From: Metaphire vulgaris
Taxonomy: Eukaryota > Annelida > Clitellata > Crassiclitellata > Megascolecidae
Assembly (NCBI GenBank): GCA_018105865.1
Contig: CM030848.1
Location: 15,820,809-15,884,808 of the forward strand
Length of the DNA: 64,000 bases
Reading direction: 5' to 3'
The translations under genes were made by a program, and so were the position numbers. Positions 1 through 13,932 of the stretch are shown here, in pieces; the stretch's first letter is position 1; the number at the start of each line of letters is the position of its first letter. Under the pieces are notes generated by a model. It saw only the letters and a list, made by a program, of their open reading frames with translations. It made no database searches and was not told the origin of the DNA.

Positions 1-1367
1 AGCAAATCACACGGCTAGATTTAATCAAAATGAGAATCAAGGCGTTGAGACTAAACTGATTCAGAAAGCTCACATGATAAGACGGACTTTGTCTAATAAT
101 TCTAGATCAGCACAAAGACATAACAGAAATCAGGATGAAAAATTAACTAATAATCAGAAGTCAACAACGTTACAAGTCTACCGTAGAGTATCAGAAGAAC
201 AACAGGGAAAATGAAATCTTTGCAACTAACAAACCAAACTAAATTAAAATAATCCCACAGAACAACTGACAACTACAAGCATAACTCCCAGATCTTGACA
301 CTTCACACCAAAACATAACCTGCTAACAAATCTCAAAACTGCTTTAAATGCCCTAAGCACAGCACCGAAGGTCACGTAATGCTTTGGAACATCGCCAATC
401 AAATTTCCTTATTAAAACGATGGTCAAAACAATCATGACGACCGATATAGTCGCTCAAACATAACCCTAAACTCTAATATAAAATCCTCAGCAGAAAAAA
501 ACCATACATTAAAATAACCAAATTCAACAATGAATTGAGTTAAAAGAAAATCAAAATTTTCAACTATTTGAGGACAGGAAAATGAAATCTGTGACTTTTT
601 AATTCAAATACACACACACATATTTAGAACCATACAGCAATAAAGTCAACTCTAAATACAAGAATATTTTGCTGTCCTACAACTTTTTGTAATATTAATA
701 AAATGCCGAAATAAAATTATTGCAAGGAAACCATTTCCATAATCATTTCCAAGGCAAAACTAGCATTCACACTCTTCTGCTACATAAGAAAACTAATTAT
801 TTACATTCAAAACACTTCAAATCGTCCATAAACGAGATAACAACGCCATAACACAAATCTCTTCAACCAAAATGCAGCTGTATTCATAACCAGTGGAGAA
901 ACCTGCTCGCACAAAATACAACTTCCATAAGGTGGCATCAATTGGCCAACATACAGTCATACACGAACAGTAACCGTAATATTTTAAATTTCAACTACAT
1001 ATGTGTACATTTTTCTTAGAACTTAGAAATAGAAAACAACCTTCACATCTTCTTCTTCTAACCCTGTACAGAATATTCAGTTGTTCTACACATGGCAAAC
1101 ACTAGTAACATAAACAAATCACACTAATGTATACAATTTGTACATTGTCTTATCAATGTGCACAGTTTGCACAGCAGACCAAAATTGTGCCACCATTTTC
1201 TAAGAAAAGAAACTAAATATTGAAGCATTACAGTTGAGTGCCTACCTACATATAATTTACATGAAAACCATACAACAATCAGTCGTATGCATTCAGATGC
1301 ATTGGGCTAAAGACACTAGATCAGTATTTATAATTCAATTGTACCTACTTGGATCCCAAATGCATCA

Positions 1368-1370
<3 letters not shown>

Positions 1371-1412
<42 letters not shown>
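1371..1412. repeat. (TA)n microsatellite
   Basis: About 21 uninterrupted TA units. It creates a run of Ile/Tyr codons in a spurious plus-strand frame. Confidence 0.95.
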
Positions 1413-1414
<2 letters not shown>

Positions 1415-1506
1415 GTTTGCACAGAGGTGCACACTTTTTCCATACATAGAACAACACTGTATTTTCATCAAATACTGTAATATTTTACAGAGGTGTTAAC
1501 TACTGC

Positions 1507-1627
1507 ATGGCCTCTAGGCTTGAGCCACCCCAACTTTTGAGAGGCTACCATAAGGAAGGGGAAGGCATAGGGGTCGCTCCCCACTTTTTCAATAAAGTTT
1601 ATGCCAGTGTACAGAGGTACTTAGTAT
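1507..1627 (+). mobile_element. short SINE-like dispersed repeat, copy 1
   Basis: Shares a long block with 59119-59250 and, inverted, with 63009-63125. Common words include CTCTAGGCT, TTGAGAGGCTACCATA, GAAGGCATAGGGGT and CCCCACTTTTTC, ending in TTATGCCA. The GGCTYGAGCC word resembles a degraded tRNA B box, best preserved in copy 3 (GGTTCGAATCC). It lies in the presumed lingerer 3' region. A tRNA origin is inferred. Confidence 0.65.
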
Positions 1628-2325
1628 CGAGAAGTGGCAAACCATGCTACAGCAATGATTTACTTACAAATCAAACGCAATGCGATTTTTTCATCTCAAC
1701 AGTAGCACAATTTTCTTAAAGCTATTGTCTAAATATATTTTAAAGCAATTATCACAAGAAGGAGGCAGAGAGAGGAGAGAGAAAGAGAGAGAGAGTGTGT
1801 GTCAGTCAATCAGCACGTCACCTAATTTCTACCAAAAGAATTCTCAGTAAAAGAAACGTTTAAAGCAGAACATAATATAACAAAGGCAAAAGTCCTAATT
1901 AATTAATCTGCATTTGCAAAAATTGCATCTCATTTTTAAAAATCAAATTTCATATAAAAACTTTGGGGAACTACACACAGTTCTATTTCACAGCATAAGA
2001 TACCTTTAACTTTTCTGACTTCACATAAAAATGTCTTCAATTTCGTTTAATCTGTACCAAAAAAAGAAATCTTATACAACACAAACTAAGAAAGAGCAGC
2101 AAGACCCAAGTGGTATTTCTGTGATGATCTGCGGAGAAAGATTGAAGGTCTAAAGAGATGTGTCGGCCAATTATTGCAAAGCTAATCAAATAGATTCAAG
2201 AACAAGACCACAACATTGAGCCGTCTTGAGTTTATAACGCAAAAAATGTCCACTATCGTCCAAATAGCAGACAAGAGGAAAACCATTTCTGGCCGCATGA
2301 CAACTTTGCGACACTGCACCGTCGC

Positions 2326-5300
2326 CTAGTTAGATCCCCAGTAGGCAGCACTGTAAGCCTTGTTCCCACCCATCTTCTGCTGCGCTCCAGTTGGAGGCAC
2401 TGGTCTTCCTGCAACAGCCGAGTCCTACACAAGAAAACCAACAGGCAAATGTACCACATCCTGAAGAAAACAATACCATACCTACTTACTTACTTACTCC
2501 TGCAGAGTGACAGACATCATCATATTTCCATAATACCTAATAATTTTTTTTTTGAAAAATGTCTAGAAACTGAAAACTCAGGCTGCAATAATTTCAAACA
2601 TAACTTAGCCATTTACCTGTGGAACTGCATGATGCAGCAGCTGTGAATGTGACTGCTGGTGTGGAGGTACAAGGGGCAGGTAAGGCGGGCCGTAGACCGC
2701 CGGGGCTCCTGCCGCCTGTGTGCCCCCGGGCATTGCCATGCCGAAATTAGGAGGCGGAGTGCCACCGTGAAATCCTCCCCTTTCAAAAGTCTGTTGTCAC
2801 AAATAGAAAGCAAGTCAATGGAGTCTTAATGACAATAACACTGATATCATTACCATAGACATTTAACCAACAGGCTATAAAAAGTCATCATCATCAGTAA
2901 ACGAACTAAAGGCCAAAGGAAAAACCAGAGCACAAAGTATCTGCCTAGCTAATGATGGCACACCAATGAGCTAGAATTAAAATAGCAATAAGAAATATTC
3001 AAATTCCTCTACACTGCATAACAATACTTGGCAACTCACAGCAGCATCTAAATTCCCAGAAAATGTTGTGAACTGTCATTGCATAAAGTCTAAGGTGTCT
3101 ATTCTGTCACTTAATTTTGAGAACATGGCAGCCAATTGTGCTTGAGAGATTAATCTATTGAAACTACTGTTGAGCTCAGTAGATAGAAAAAGGAGGATGA
3201 GACAGATTCTCAACCGACCTGTACATGTGTCTTTCCAAAGCCAGTTGCTCCAGTCATCAGGTCCCCAGACGGAGCATTCATTCCTACAATAAGCAAATAT
3301 ACTTCATAAATGAACTTACATTCACAATGCACAGTACATTGGCTTTTGCGTAATTTCAACAGCATTAAACTTGACAAGTTCAATGTTGTTGCCTTTGTAA
3401 AGCCACAAGGCAAATCACTCCAGCTTCATTTTTGACTCCCAATCATTCCACCAACCGTCTGCAGTAATACTCTTCAACCAACCATAACATTATTAAAGGC
3501 AGTCTTAGCAGAGCTGTTGAACCACTGTAAGTGGCTGATCACACAGAATTCAGCGTCAAATTACAATCGTTTGTTATCACAAAATAGCTTCAGCTGACAC
3601 CACGGCTGTGGAGTAACATCGACTGAGCGAGACCAATTTCTAGGCACTGAAGCTGAGAGCCCAAAACATAGAAACAGAGGTTTCTGTTGTCATGGATGCA
3701 CAGTCCAAGCTAAGCCAGCAGAGTAGAAATTGAGCGGGAGCCAGCTGGAGCCCCCAAATCACACGTGCTGTGGATATTTCGACTGACTCCACAGCCCTGG
3801 CCAACACAGAAAATCAAGTCTGTTTGACCGGGCAACAAAGACATTGACGGTACGTCTCTTTCTTTTCAGCCGACGCCCTGAAAGACGTCGGAAGCCGGCA
3901 CTAACGGCCAAAACTGCCATTCAAGAGACAAATCACATATGAAATGATGAGAGCAACCTAAATAGCAGAGAGCTGCGGTAGCACTTGCCTGTGGTCATGC
4001 CAGCACTTGGCTTGTTAGAAACCTGTGAGCTGCCGAATGTCTTTGCGAAGTCCTGCGCCTGCCCACCTACAAGCGCAAATATTTACAGACGTTCTCCCGG
4101 GCCCACATCAGGCACCGCTCTCCTGAGGAAGGCATCTTGACTGTGGTTAACTGGCAAGTGCCTGCCGACAACAACCCTTGGCAGCGAGATTTTGAAGTGG
4201 TAGGCTCGCTTGGTCAACCGATATGCACGGGGAAAACTGGCAGCCCTTTTCAGATGCATGCCTTAATGCTCTTCGACAACGTGCCAATGCAAAAATCGCA
4301 GAAAAAAATTCAAAAAGGACAACAAACTAAGTTCAAAATGCTTAGGCATTAGAATTCCACTGCACGAATTCTAATTAATGATATGTCAACATAATCACCA
4401 CTTCTATCAGCAAAACGTCGCCAAACTTAAATGGTTTATACATTGCCAAAAATGTTATCTACGCGTGGAAACCTAAATATGTGCATAACCAAAATGATAC
4501 TGATGTTCTCTGTTATAAAATTCAGTGTTGTGTCAAAACTACTGTCAAATCCATAGCATATCACCACAAGAAACGTTGCATCACTCACAACCAGCTTCAA
4601 CCATTGTAACATATCGCAGCATAATTGTAATAGTATCTTCAATGCAGCATTAAATAGATGGCGCTGTCTAGAACATTCGAAAATAAGTCATAGAGTAAAA
4701 AGGCAACTTAGAGGTTTTGCAAAGATATAAAACTGATAATGAAATACCCATTGCATAAGCATGAGAACCAAACACGGCCGGCTGCTTCTGAAACTGTGTT
4801 GTAGATGTAGTCCCAGCTAACGTAGGATTGGAAACTGACGATATGGCCTAAAAATAGAAACACAGCTCAACATAAAACAGCACTGCTTCTGGTAATACAG
4901 CCAAAATCCATGCCATATTCAGAAATAATAACAAGACAGAATAAAAACATAAAATGACACAAAAAGAACTTAACATCATTCATAAACAGTTCACTAGAAA
5001 ATCTAAGGTTGGGCATCATGTTATCACAAGAATTTATAAAAATAGGAGCAACATAGAGTAATGATAAAAACTACACAAAATCCCAATTTGTAACAATTCA
5101 ATAAAATTCAGCAATTAAATGCATACAATTAAATACATGTCAAATACATATACATTAAATACATATTTATCTCAGAAAATGCTGATTTTCTATAATTGTA
5201 GAGTACCTAAAAGGCAGACCACAAATTAGAGATACGACTTTGAAAACTGTACAATACAAGATCAGAAGATGCTTACCATGGGAACCATCGGGTAGTAAGG

Positions 5301-5652
5301 CAAGATGCCCGTTGGTCCAGGGTAGTAGTAGCTGTAAGCAGCAGCAGGATGAAGACCATGGTTAATGAAGGCCTGTTGATTTCCAGTCACCGCCTGTGGC
5401 TGCTGGGCCGGCTGCTGGGCATTGACGGGTGACAGAACGTCCATGGCAGCCAACTTCATGTCGTTTCCTGTTTCAAACACATGTCTACATTTTGAGTCCA
5501 GCAAACATCAATGGCAGAATCCAAGAGCTCTACTGGCATCGACTCTTACATGAACTGCCTCATTATGAAATTTTCATCAAGAAATATTACAGACAGACTA
5601 CTATAATAGCAGACCAAAGACATCCTCTTTGTGAAACATTATAACTAATCAG

Positions 5653-5722
<70 letters not shown>

Positions 5723-5780
5723 CACTCAAATGGTGATATTATGATATTAGTAATTTTAATATTACTAATAGCAGTAATAC

Positions 5781-5840
<60 letters not shown>

Positions 5841-7087
5841 CAGTAGCAGCAGCAGCAGTAGTAGTATTAGTAATCAAATCAACAATTATTCGCTATTAGT
5901 ATGATCAAAACAGAAAACCTTAGCAAACCTTTGGCTAAAACTTAGTTTCTATGCGAATTTGTATTCAAAGATAAAGACTATATTCAAACTCCTAGTCATG
6001 CAAAACTGCAGTACCAAACACATGCTAACACAATGACCACCTGTGTATGACTGTGCCCCAACAGGTCCTGTTGGCTCACGACTGGCCAGAGCACCAGAAG
6101 TCTGAAGAGCAACGTCATAATAGGGCATTGGCTGAAACACAAGCACGTCTCTAATGCAATGGCTATCTCTATATAGCACTCAAGTCAGAATACGTAAACA
6201 GTTTGATCATTAGAAAACAAGCCAAAACCCATTTCAACATTTCAATTATATCAAAACATTGATCTGATGGTGGTGGTGGTGGTGGTGATTATGGCAATGT
6301 AATGTATCAAAAACAGTACTAAAAATATCTCTTGGCTAAGCTGATTCTAAAGGGTTAAACCAGGCCAAATATCAAATGAAAGAGTACACAACTTATCAAA
6401 TTGGTAGACTTTAATTCTACAACTTGTTCCATCTTTTTTCTCTGCAAATTTTGGCATTTTTCAATTCATTTTCTCTGGTCTTGGAAATGCTAGGCAACTT
6501 ACAAATATTTTTCCACCATCCTCACAGAAAATTTCATCCTGACTGCCATAGAAACAGCAGTAACATTAATCATCATCACCATGGTAGAGTAAGACATAAT
6601 TTACTCCAGTACAATTAACATTTTACTGTTTAAAAAATGCCAGCGCTTTACATTTGAAAATCTCTGTTGCAGCATTTGAAGTTCTTCAAACGATGAGTAA
6701 GTGAGTGGCTGTTGGGCAGCGGGATAACCCTAGAAAACAATTTCAACAACAAAATGCTCGTAAAAGGCAATTATTACAAGAAATAATATACATCAGTTAT
6801 TATATTAGAACCATTTATCTACAACAGCAATACACTGGCTTTCAAAGGACACCTCCAATTTCACCTGTATCCAAAATCTAAATGGGATGTTACCACATTT
6901 AAAGTCGTAGTACTACATAGAAAAAACGTAAGCAGCTGTGCAGTCAAGCATTTGGAAGTGCTTGTAGTGTTTGTACTAACAAATGCTGCAAGTTGGAATC
7001 CAGGGGGTTGACCAATCACATAGTTGTGGTTCAACATAGCCGCTGCACCAGAAGACAGTCCTGTTGCAATGTTCGTCAGCGGTTTAC
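2326..7087 (-). CDS. lig: lingerer C-terminal exons
   Basis: Nine short exons follow the large exon. Landmarks shared with vertebrate UBAP2L are YSSFEELQMLQQRF (6652-6729), the AAAYSYYYPGPTGILPYYP segment (5277-5467), TFERGGFHGGTPPP and PHQQSHSQLLHHAVPQ (2617-2790), and the end NKAYSAAYWGSN (2326-2424). The exon at 3989-4066 ends in a consensus GC donor (ACAG|GCAAGT). Every phase checks across these junctions. Confidence 0.92.
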
Positions 7088-10000
7088 CTAATCAGACAGA
7101 AACAGAAGAACTGAAAATCCTCCAATTTTTAAAACCGAGGTATTTATCCAACATAAAATCCCTATATCCATTTTGCACACCAGAAATAACAATCTACGTG
7201 TGATAACCAACTTCACTGAGCAAAACTGCAACAGGCTGTGACCATAGAAATGATAATCCACATTTTATTGTAATAAATATTCTAGACTATTTCATGTTAA
7301 CAGATCATTTCCCAATGCATACACATGCAAGCAGCACATACAGACCAGTCCCAAGTTAAAAGTTGGATCTTACTCTGTGACAGAGAAGACTTGGCTGCAG
7401 CGGACAAAGATGTCTTGGAGGTCATTATGCCAGTCACCGTTGACGCCACAGCACTGCCAACAGACGCCATGACTCCGGCGGCAGATTTACCAGCTCCATC
7501 TGTAGACGTGGTCATTTGTCCCCCCACGTCGCCTGGCTTCACATCTTTAAGGTTCAATTTGGAAACAGAATCCGAGAGCTTTCCTCCCGCAGTGGCACTC
7601 AAGGCGACACCGCTCGACAAAGCGGTGGCACTCGTAGATGCCTCGACCTGACCTACAAACGACTGAGATGAGCTGGAAGCATGATTAGCAAACCCGGGCC
7701 CAGCGGATGCGCCCTGTCTCTGGTTGCCAAGAGGCCCGCCAGACGACGCACCCTGTCCCTGCGTACCCATCGGTGGAGCACTCTGGCTCTGCCCAGTAAA
7801 TGGCGATCCACCGTTCGACTGTGTCGCCGCATTACCGCCCGAACCAAAATTTGAAGAGAACGATTGGCTGATCTGACCCTGTACGCTGTTCACCGCACCC
7901 TTCTGTCCGTTGGCAGCTCCCGCAATATCGTATCCGGTCGGACCATCCTTCTGTCTATACGTCGGATACTGCTCTGCGTCAAATCCGCTCGATTCCACCT
8001 GCATTCCCTGGAAAGTCAGTCCGGACGCTATCCCCGGATACGACAACGATATGTTGCTTGGCTGGCCGCCGCCGCTGTGAAACACACCGGCCGACTGGTA
8101 AACCGAGGTGGAATCAAACGACTGTGGTGCCAGGGAAGTGGAAAGTGCCACTCCCTGCTTGTCGGCATACAATCCTGCGACATCCGACCCCATCGAGTAG
8201 GCATTCGCGCTCGGTTTTTCCGATGTGAACAGCTTGGCGGGACCTTGTGCGTTGCTGTAGTGCAGCTGGTTGGGCAAAGGGCCGCCATTGTAACCGGGAG
8301 GAAATACGGCAGAACTGAAATTCTGCTGGGCAGGAGGCCCATTGGCTCTGTACCTCTGAGAATCACCGAACGTATACTGCAGCTGTTCCTGTGTCAGGTT
8401 GTAGTCTGACGACATTGTAACCAATGAAGACGGTCCGGAGTGGTAACTATATGAGGCGCCATAATGGTTTGGGCCATTTGACGGCAGCAACTTGGCACTG
8501 CCACCCGCGCCAGTGCCAGAAACTCCATCACAAGACGAAGAAGAGTATGCCAGTTGGCTAAATCCAAGCTGGGACGAGGCGGCCGATCCACCTGCTTTGG
8601 TAACAGATGTCAAAAGATCACTCGATGACGAAGACATCTGCACATTTAAAAACAAGGATTCAAATATCTCGAATCTAAGTTTAACCCAAAACATTTGTCT
8701 TGAACACATTGAACACAATACTGCACAATAACTTTCTACTTAAGTAGGAAATTCTCTTGAGAACTCTACAGCTGTCTGATCTTGTTTACATTATGATTAG
8801 GCCATAAGCTAGAAGATCCAGTCAGATGGCTTGCATTTGGCTGGTTCGTTTGCTATCTGGATTTGGTTCCACATCATCTGAAGCATCTTGGGATTAAGAA
8901 GTGGCACAATAGAAGTTTTAATAGCTACAATCAAATAATTCTGTCTTGTTTTAAAATGCAAACAGAATTCACTTGTTGACCAAATACAAAATATCTCTTC
9001 AACACTTGTTTACCAAGTATTGGGAACAAATGATAACTAGTCAGTGCAATACAGTGAAGAAGTAGAGTATATTTAAACCTCACAAAGAATAAAACCCAAG
9101 TACCAAGTGATGCAACGTCTCATTTCCTTTGTTTGCTGCCAATGATGACGGAAACAGGTTTGCCTTGGACGCTGGAGTCACATGACTTTCTGACAATGTC
9201 GCCTGAGCCTTTGACATGTTAGGCTCATAGGAAGATGCCAAAGGTGGAGCCATGACAGTCATGCCAGAAACTGATGGGGTCTGCGATGAACTGAAATAAG
9301 AAACAAAGCAACAGACTTTAAATTATTGCACTGAAACTTAAAGACGATTCAGCCACATGTACAAACTATTTAAACATATTCAAGGGCTTAAGCATAAGGC
9401 TTAACTGAGTTACCCCGCTGCCCTTCTTAACCGCCTGAACGTCACTGCCCCCTGTTCAGTTTACCAAGTGTAAGAAGCTGGTCTGTTGTGGGGCAAATAC
9501 CTGATCTTTGCAGATCCCTTGTAGTCGGAAGGAGGAATGACATCTGAAATGAAGCCGGCCTTACTATCGCTGACAGCTGGTATCACATCCCAACTGCCAA
9601 ACTGTACATCCAGTCGACCACTCTTCATCGAATCAGGCATTTCAACAGGCATTGACGGTATCTGAAATACCGCAACAACTGCTGTCACTTCATCTCCTCA
9701 ATTTAATCTTCAATGGCACCACATACGATGAAGAAAAGCATCAATACATAGAGTAAACATCCATCACTGACATCAAAACATGAAGGTAGCTTGCCTTTGA
9801 GGGAGGTGGAAGTCGAGGGCGCATGTGTTTGACCCCCTGAATGTGCAACGAGGATGACGGCTGTAAGCTTATGGGAGGCTGGTGGCCAGCAGTTGAAACA
9901 ATTTCATCGGTTGCTGGTGAATTCTGACCGAGGCTGTTACGACCAATCTACAAACATTTAAAATGAAATTACAAAATTATACATCATGCACAACTATTCA

Positions 10001-13000
10001 TTTATGACATTAAATACCAGAAATCTTTCAAATTCTATAATTCTTCAAAAGAACTTCCAAAATTTTACTCAACTTCTGCCTAAGCAGAAACAATAAACTA
10101 TTGGTTTATAAATTACAGAACGCTCCGATGCTTACACCCATGACGCTCTTAATGCATTCGGTTGCCTCTCTGTTGTAGTGACTAACGAACATCGTGCGGT
10201 CCGAGATGTTACCAAAGCAGCTTCCCACTTCGTTGGCCGATGGCGACGACGGAGAAGAATTCTTGGCAACATAACTAACAAATGAAAACGAGGGAAAAGC
10301 AACAATTTTATGTTTAAATCTAAATGAAAACCTGTATGAAAAGTGCACATCCTAACATTTAGAAAGCACCTCCCTCCCACCCTCCTTCCCTCTCTTTCTC
10401 TCTCTCGGCAAAAAGTACAACAGTCAAACACAAGCAGTCATATGAAGTTGCTGTGAAAGACTGACTGTGTCTGACTTGACATACTGTTGGCCCATTGAAT
10501 CCTGTCCTGAAGATGTTTTTGCCAGAGGATGCATCGATGAGAATGACGTCCCACTGCCACCCATGCTCATGTCGCCAGGCATTCCACCCTGGTCCGGCCG
10601 GTTCACGGATTCGAATGTCATCGTCGTGCCCTGGTGGACTGCCGAAGCCAACAAGTCGTTGTTCACGTCGTTAGAAGCCGAATAAATTTGCGTGGAACGG
10701 GAGGATGCGCTTGGAGTAAATACGCAACTCTCGTGTAACTAGAGCAAACAGACAGCATTAGACATTATCCATGGCTATGCCAACCACACCATGCACTGAT
10801 GACAACAACATAGAAGAAAATGTTTCTTTGTTATTCGCCAAAAACTAATCAGGTATACTCAAATTAGTTTGATTAATCCAAGATACTAGCCACATTTAAC
10901 CTTAAAATGTCATCCATATTCAACCCAACATCTAACTCTCCCAAAAACAACAGTAAATAACACTTCAATCCATTAAAATGGAATACCTTGATACGGTGCA
11001 TTAAGAGAATCTCCATGAAAACATTTTAATTTTCCTGATTGGCAAATTAAAATGTCTAGGTAGTAAAGAGGAATTTTTAGTAAGAGTACAGCGCAGTGTC
11101 TTCTTGGTCCAGGTCATCAACCATTTAATCTGCTGCCATGATTTCAACAATTTTACAAATCATCAACCATTCTCCTCCTCCTCCTTCTTCTTCTTATTCA
11201 AGTGCCACGTCGGCAACCATGGATTTCCACTCTTCTCGGTTTCTGGTTTTTCTTATCAGTTCAATGTTGTCCTTGGCTCTTATTGCTTCCCTTAGGCTGT
11301 CTGTATACTTTATTCCTTGTCTTACTCTCGTTCTTTTACCCTCTATTTTCCCTGTTATGGCTAGATTTTCCAATCCAACCATTACCAAATGCATTATAAT
11401 GACAATATTAATGTTACCACAAACGGCAATTGACAGAAACTAAATCACTGCGAATGACTTACTGAACCATTCCATTCGTCTGCCGTCCAATCGTCCGTTA
11501 CCTCAGTCCATGCTGAAATGCAACGTAATGTAATTTAAACAGCAACTTCTATAGCACACCAATTAAAGAATAATCATAGACACAGAACTGGCAAACAAGC
11601 TGTCAGATAAATGGATTGCAAGCAACAAAACTAACAAGTAATTACATATTAAAATATTTCTCACTCAATATCTAAATAATTAAACAGCCATTAAATCTTT
11701 CAAAATATAGGAAAAAATTAAATTTAAAACAAATACATTAGTCTCAAATGGGCAAGAAACAGTTCTTTACAAAGTTGTCGACGTACAGAGGGAAGTTGGG
11801 AACTTACAACCAATCCTAGAGTCATTTTCTCCGTTTGCCATTGACTCAGTCGTCCAAGTGTCGATTTGCGTTTCAAATTTATTGGAATGCATCGAACTAA
11901 ACAAAATAAAAGACACAAAAGAGTCAGCATCAGGAGTCAAAAATAACTAAATAATACTAAAAGAATAATTCTACGATCGCATCTTAACATTTGGTCACTT
12001 AATAAGACCGCCATAGCTGGTCTATTCTTTCAAAGAGTCCATGTCCACAACCTCATTGGTAGCAGCACAGACCTAATTTAGACAGCGACTTGAACCTTGC
12101 TGCTAAAATAAAACATTCATAAAGGCGTGACATACCGTTGCCCTCGGCGACCACCTCGGCTCCTTAATTCTCCAAAATTTCCTGTTAAATACGAAATAAC
12201 CAAGATGGCCACCATCAAACAACATAACAGTCCTAAACCATCTAACAAATCAAAACCAATACCTTGGCAAAGGCCTCTAAAAGTAACTCAGAAATGGTCA
12301 AAACACCCGCTTCTTAAAATAAACAATGAATAAGAGTGGCCTTAGCAGATAATATAATTCAATAATTTGATTTTTCAATTTAACAACATCTCTCTTTACT
12401 AACGAGCCAGATAATATATTTTAAAGGTAAAATCACTGGGGTAGCAATGTCACGCTATACAACAACAACCAAATAGTGAGACATCCACCATCAACAGACA
12501 TAAAACAGAAAACAAAATGATTTAGCAAAATTAGATTTTGACCAAAAACCATTCGATTTCAAAGCACCTCTTCGACGCGTGCTCTGTTGGAGTCATACCC
12601 AGTCTCTCGTTCACGACTCGTGCTGTTCCATGATCTGTCAGAGCGATCAGACCAAGATGCACGCCCTCGACCTCCTAAGACCAAACAGAAATACATAATG
12701 ATGTACATCGGCTGTGTTCCGCATATTATTCAGCGCACGTCATAATTATAACAACAATGCACAGAATGTATCAATATATTAGCTACACAGTGTCAAAACT
12801 GATAAGCATTACTCTTCTGTAAACCAACTAAATTATCATTTCCATTAAATATCTACAGATGATATTGCACACCAAAAAATGTCACACAATCCGAGAAGCT
12901 ATCTGAGGATAACATTATACGAATTTGAATGTAGCTTTCATATTCATATCTCAACAGACACTGAGCACCAAGACTTATCAGGCACATGAATGAATGAATG

Positions 13001-13870
13001 AATGAATCAATCAATCAATCAATATATGAACAAATAGACAGATCAGCAGACCTCTGGGAAACCTTGGTGCCCCTCTTGCCCCTCTCCCACGTTGATGGCT
13101 TTCTGTGTGATTGAGTTCAAACTCTGTCTCTATTGGAGTTTCAAATTTTAGATCTGATGGCGTTTCTGGAGGACTGCCCTTGTTTGGTGCTGGAAGTTTC
13201 TTCTTTTTATCGATTACCTGCCATTCGTCCACCTGGACAAACATAACACCTTCGGATGTTTAAACAAATCTATGCGAAATTTTCTAAAAAATTGCACAAG
13301 TCTTCAAAAAATTGGCCACACATTAAAAATAACTGTGGTAACTAACGTGTAAAATTCAATCAGTCATGCCTGACTCCACGTGACAATGACATTTTCCAAG
13401 TTCTGGCATCTAGAACTTCTTTTTTCTCAGATAGGCCACAATTCAAAAGAGAGAGAGTAAACATCTGATGAATTTTCTTACAATAGCCTCCTGGCTTTCC
13501 AGAAGCTTCTCCACAGTTCGATTAATGTCGTAATCACAGTCGTACAGGACTGTCATCACTTCATCGCTCGATCGCCCAGTCAAGTCAATTATCTGCAGCA
13601 GAAAGCATAAATCCACAAAGCTATTAAATTCATAATTCATACACAACCATGGCATTATTATCTGCCGATCTGGCTAACGGCAGCACCACGTGCAGTGCGT
13701 GACTCGATGATACTTGCAAGTTCAGCGTTGGTCGTCTTCAAAGCTAACTCAATTGTTTCATTCACACTGAATCAAAAGACTCACTTGTTTCACATCTCAT
13801 TCAAGTGACGTCTGTTAAAGTGTAGTAAACTTTGGCCTTCATCATGCACATGACGCTATAAAAGCTGTCT

Positions 13871-13932
<62 letters not shown>

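Larger units (their letters stand above)
1..2325 (-). other. presumed lingerer 3' UTR and downstream DNA
   Basis: This stretch follows the lingerer stop codon on the minus strand. It is A-rich on the plus strand, so T-rich in the sense of the gene, and has no convincing coding frame on either strand. It holds a TA microsatellite (1371-1412), a SINE-like repeat (1507-1627) and a GA/GT-rich tract (about 1760-1802). I found no clear AATAAA for the minus strand, so the transcript end is not placed and may lie outside the window. Confidence 0.45.

Noticed and set aside
5587..5877. Frame with a poly-Thr and poly-Tyr/Ile run
   Set aside because: Produced entirely by AGT and AT microsatellites.
7325..8409. 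Long plus-strand frames (108 and 181 codons) opposite the large lingerer exon
   Set aside because: They are antisense shadows of a GC-rich, low-complexity coding exon whose own frame is supported by family similarity and splice sites.
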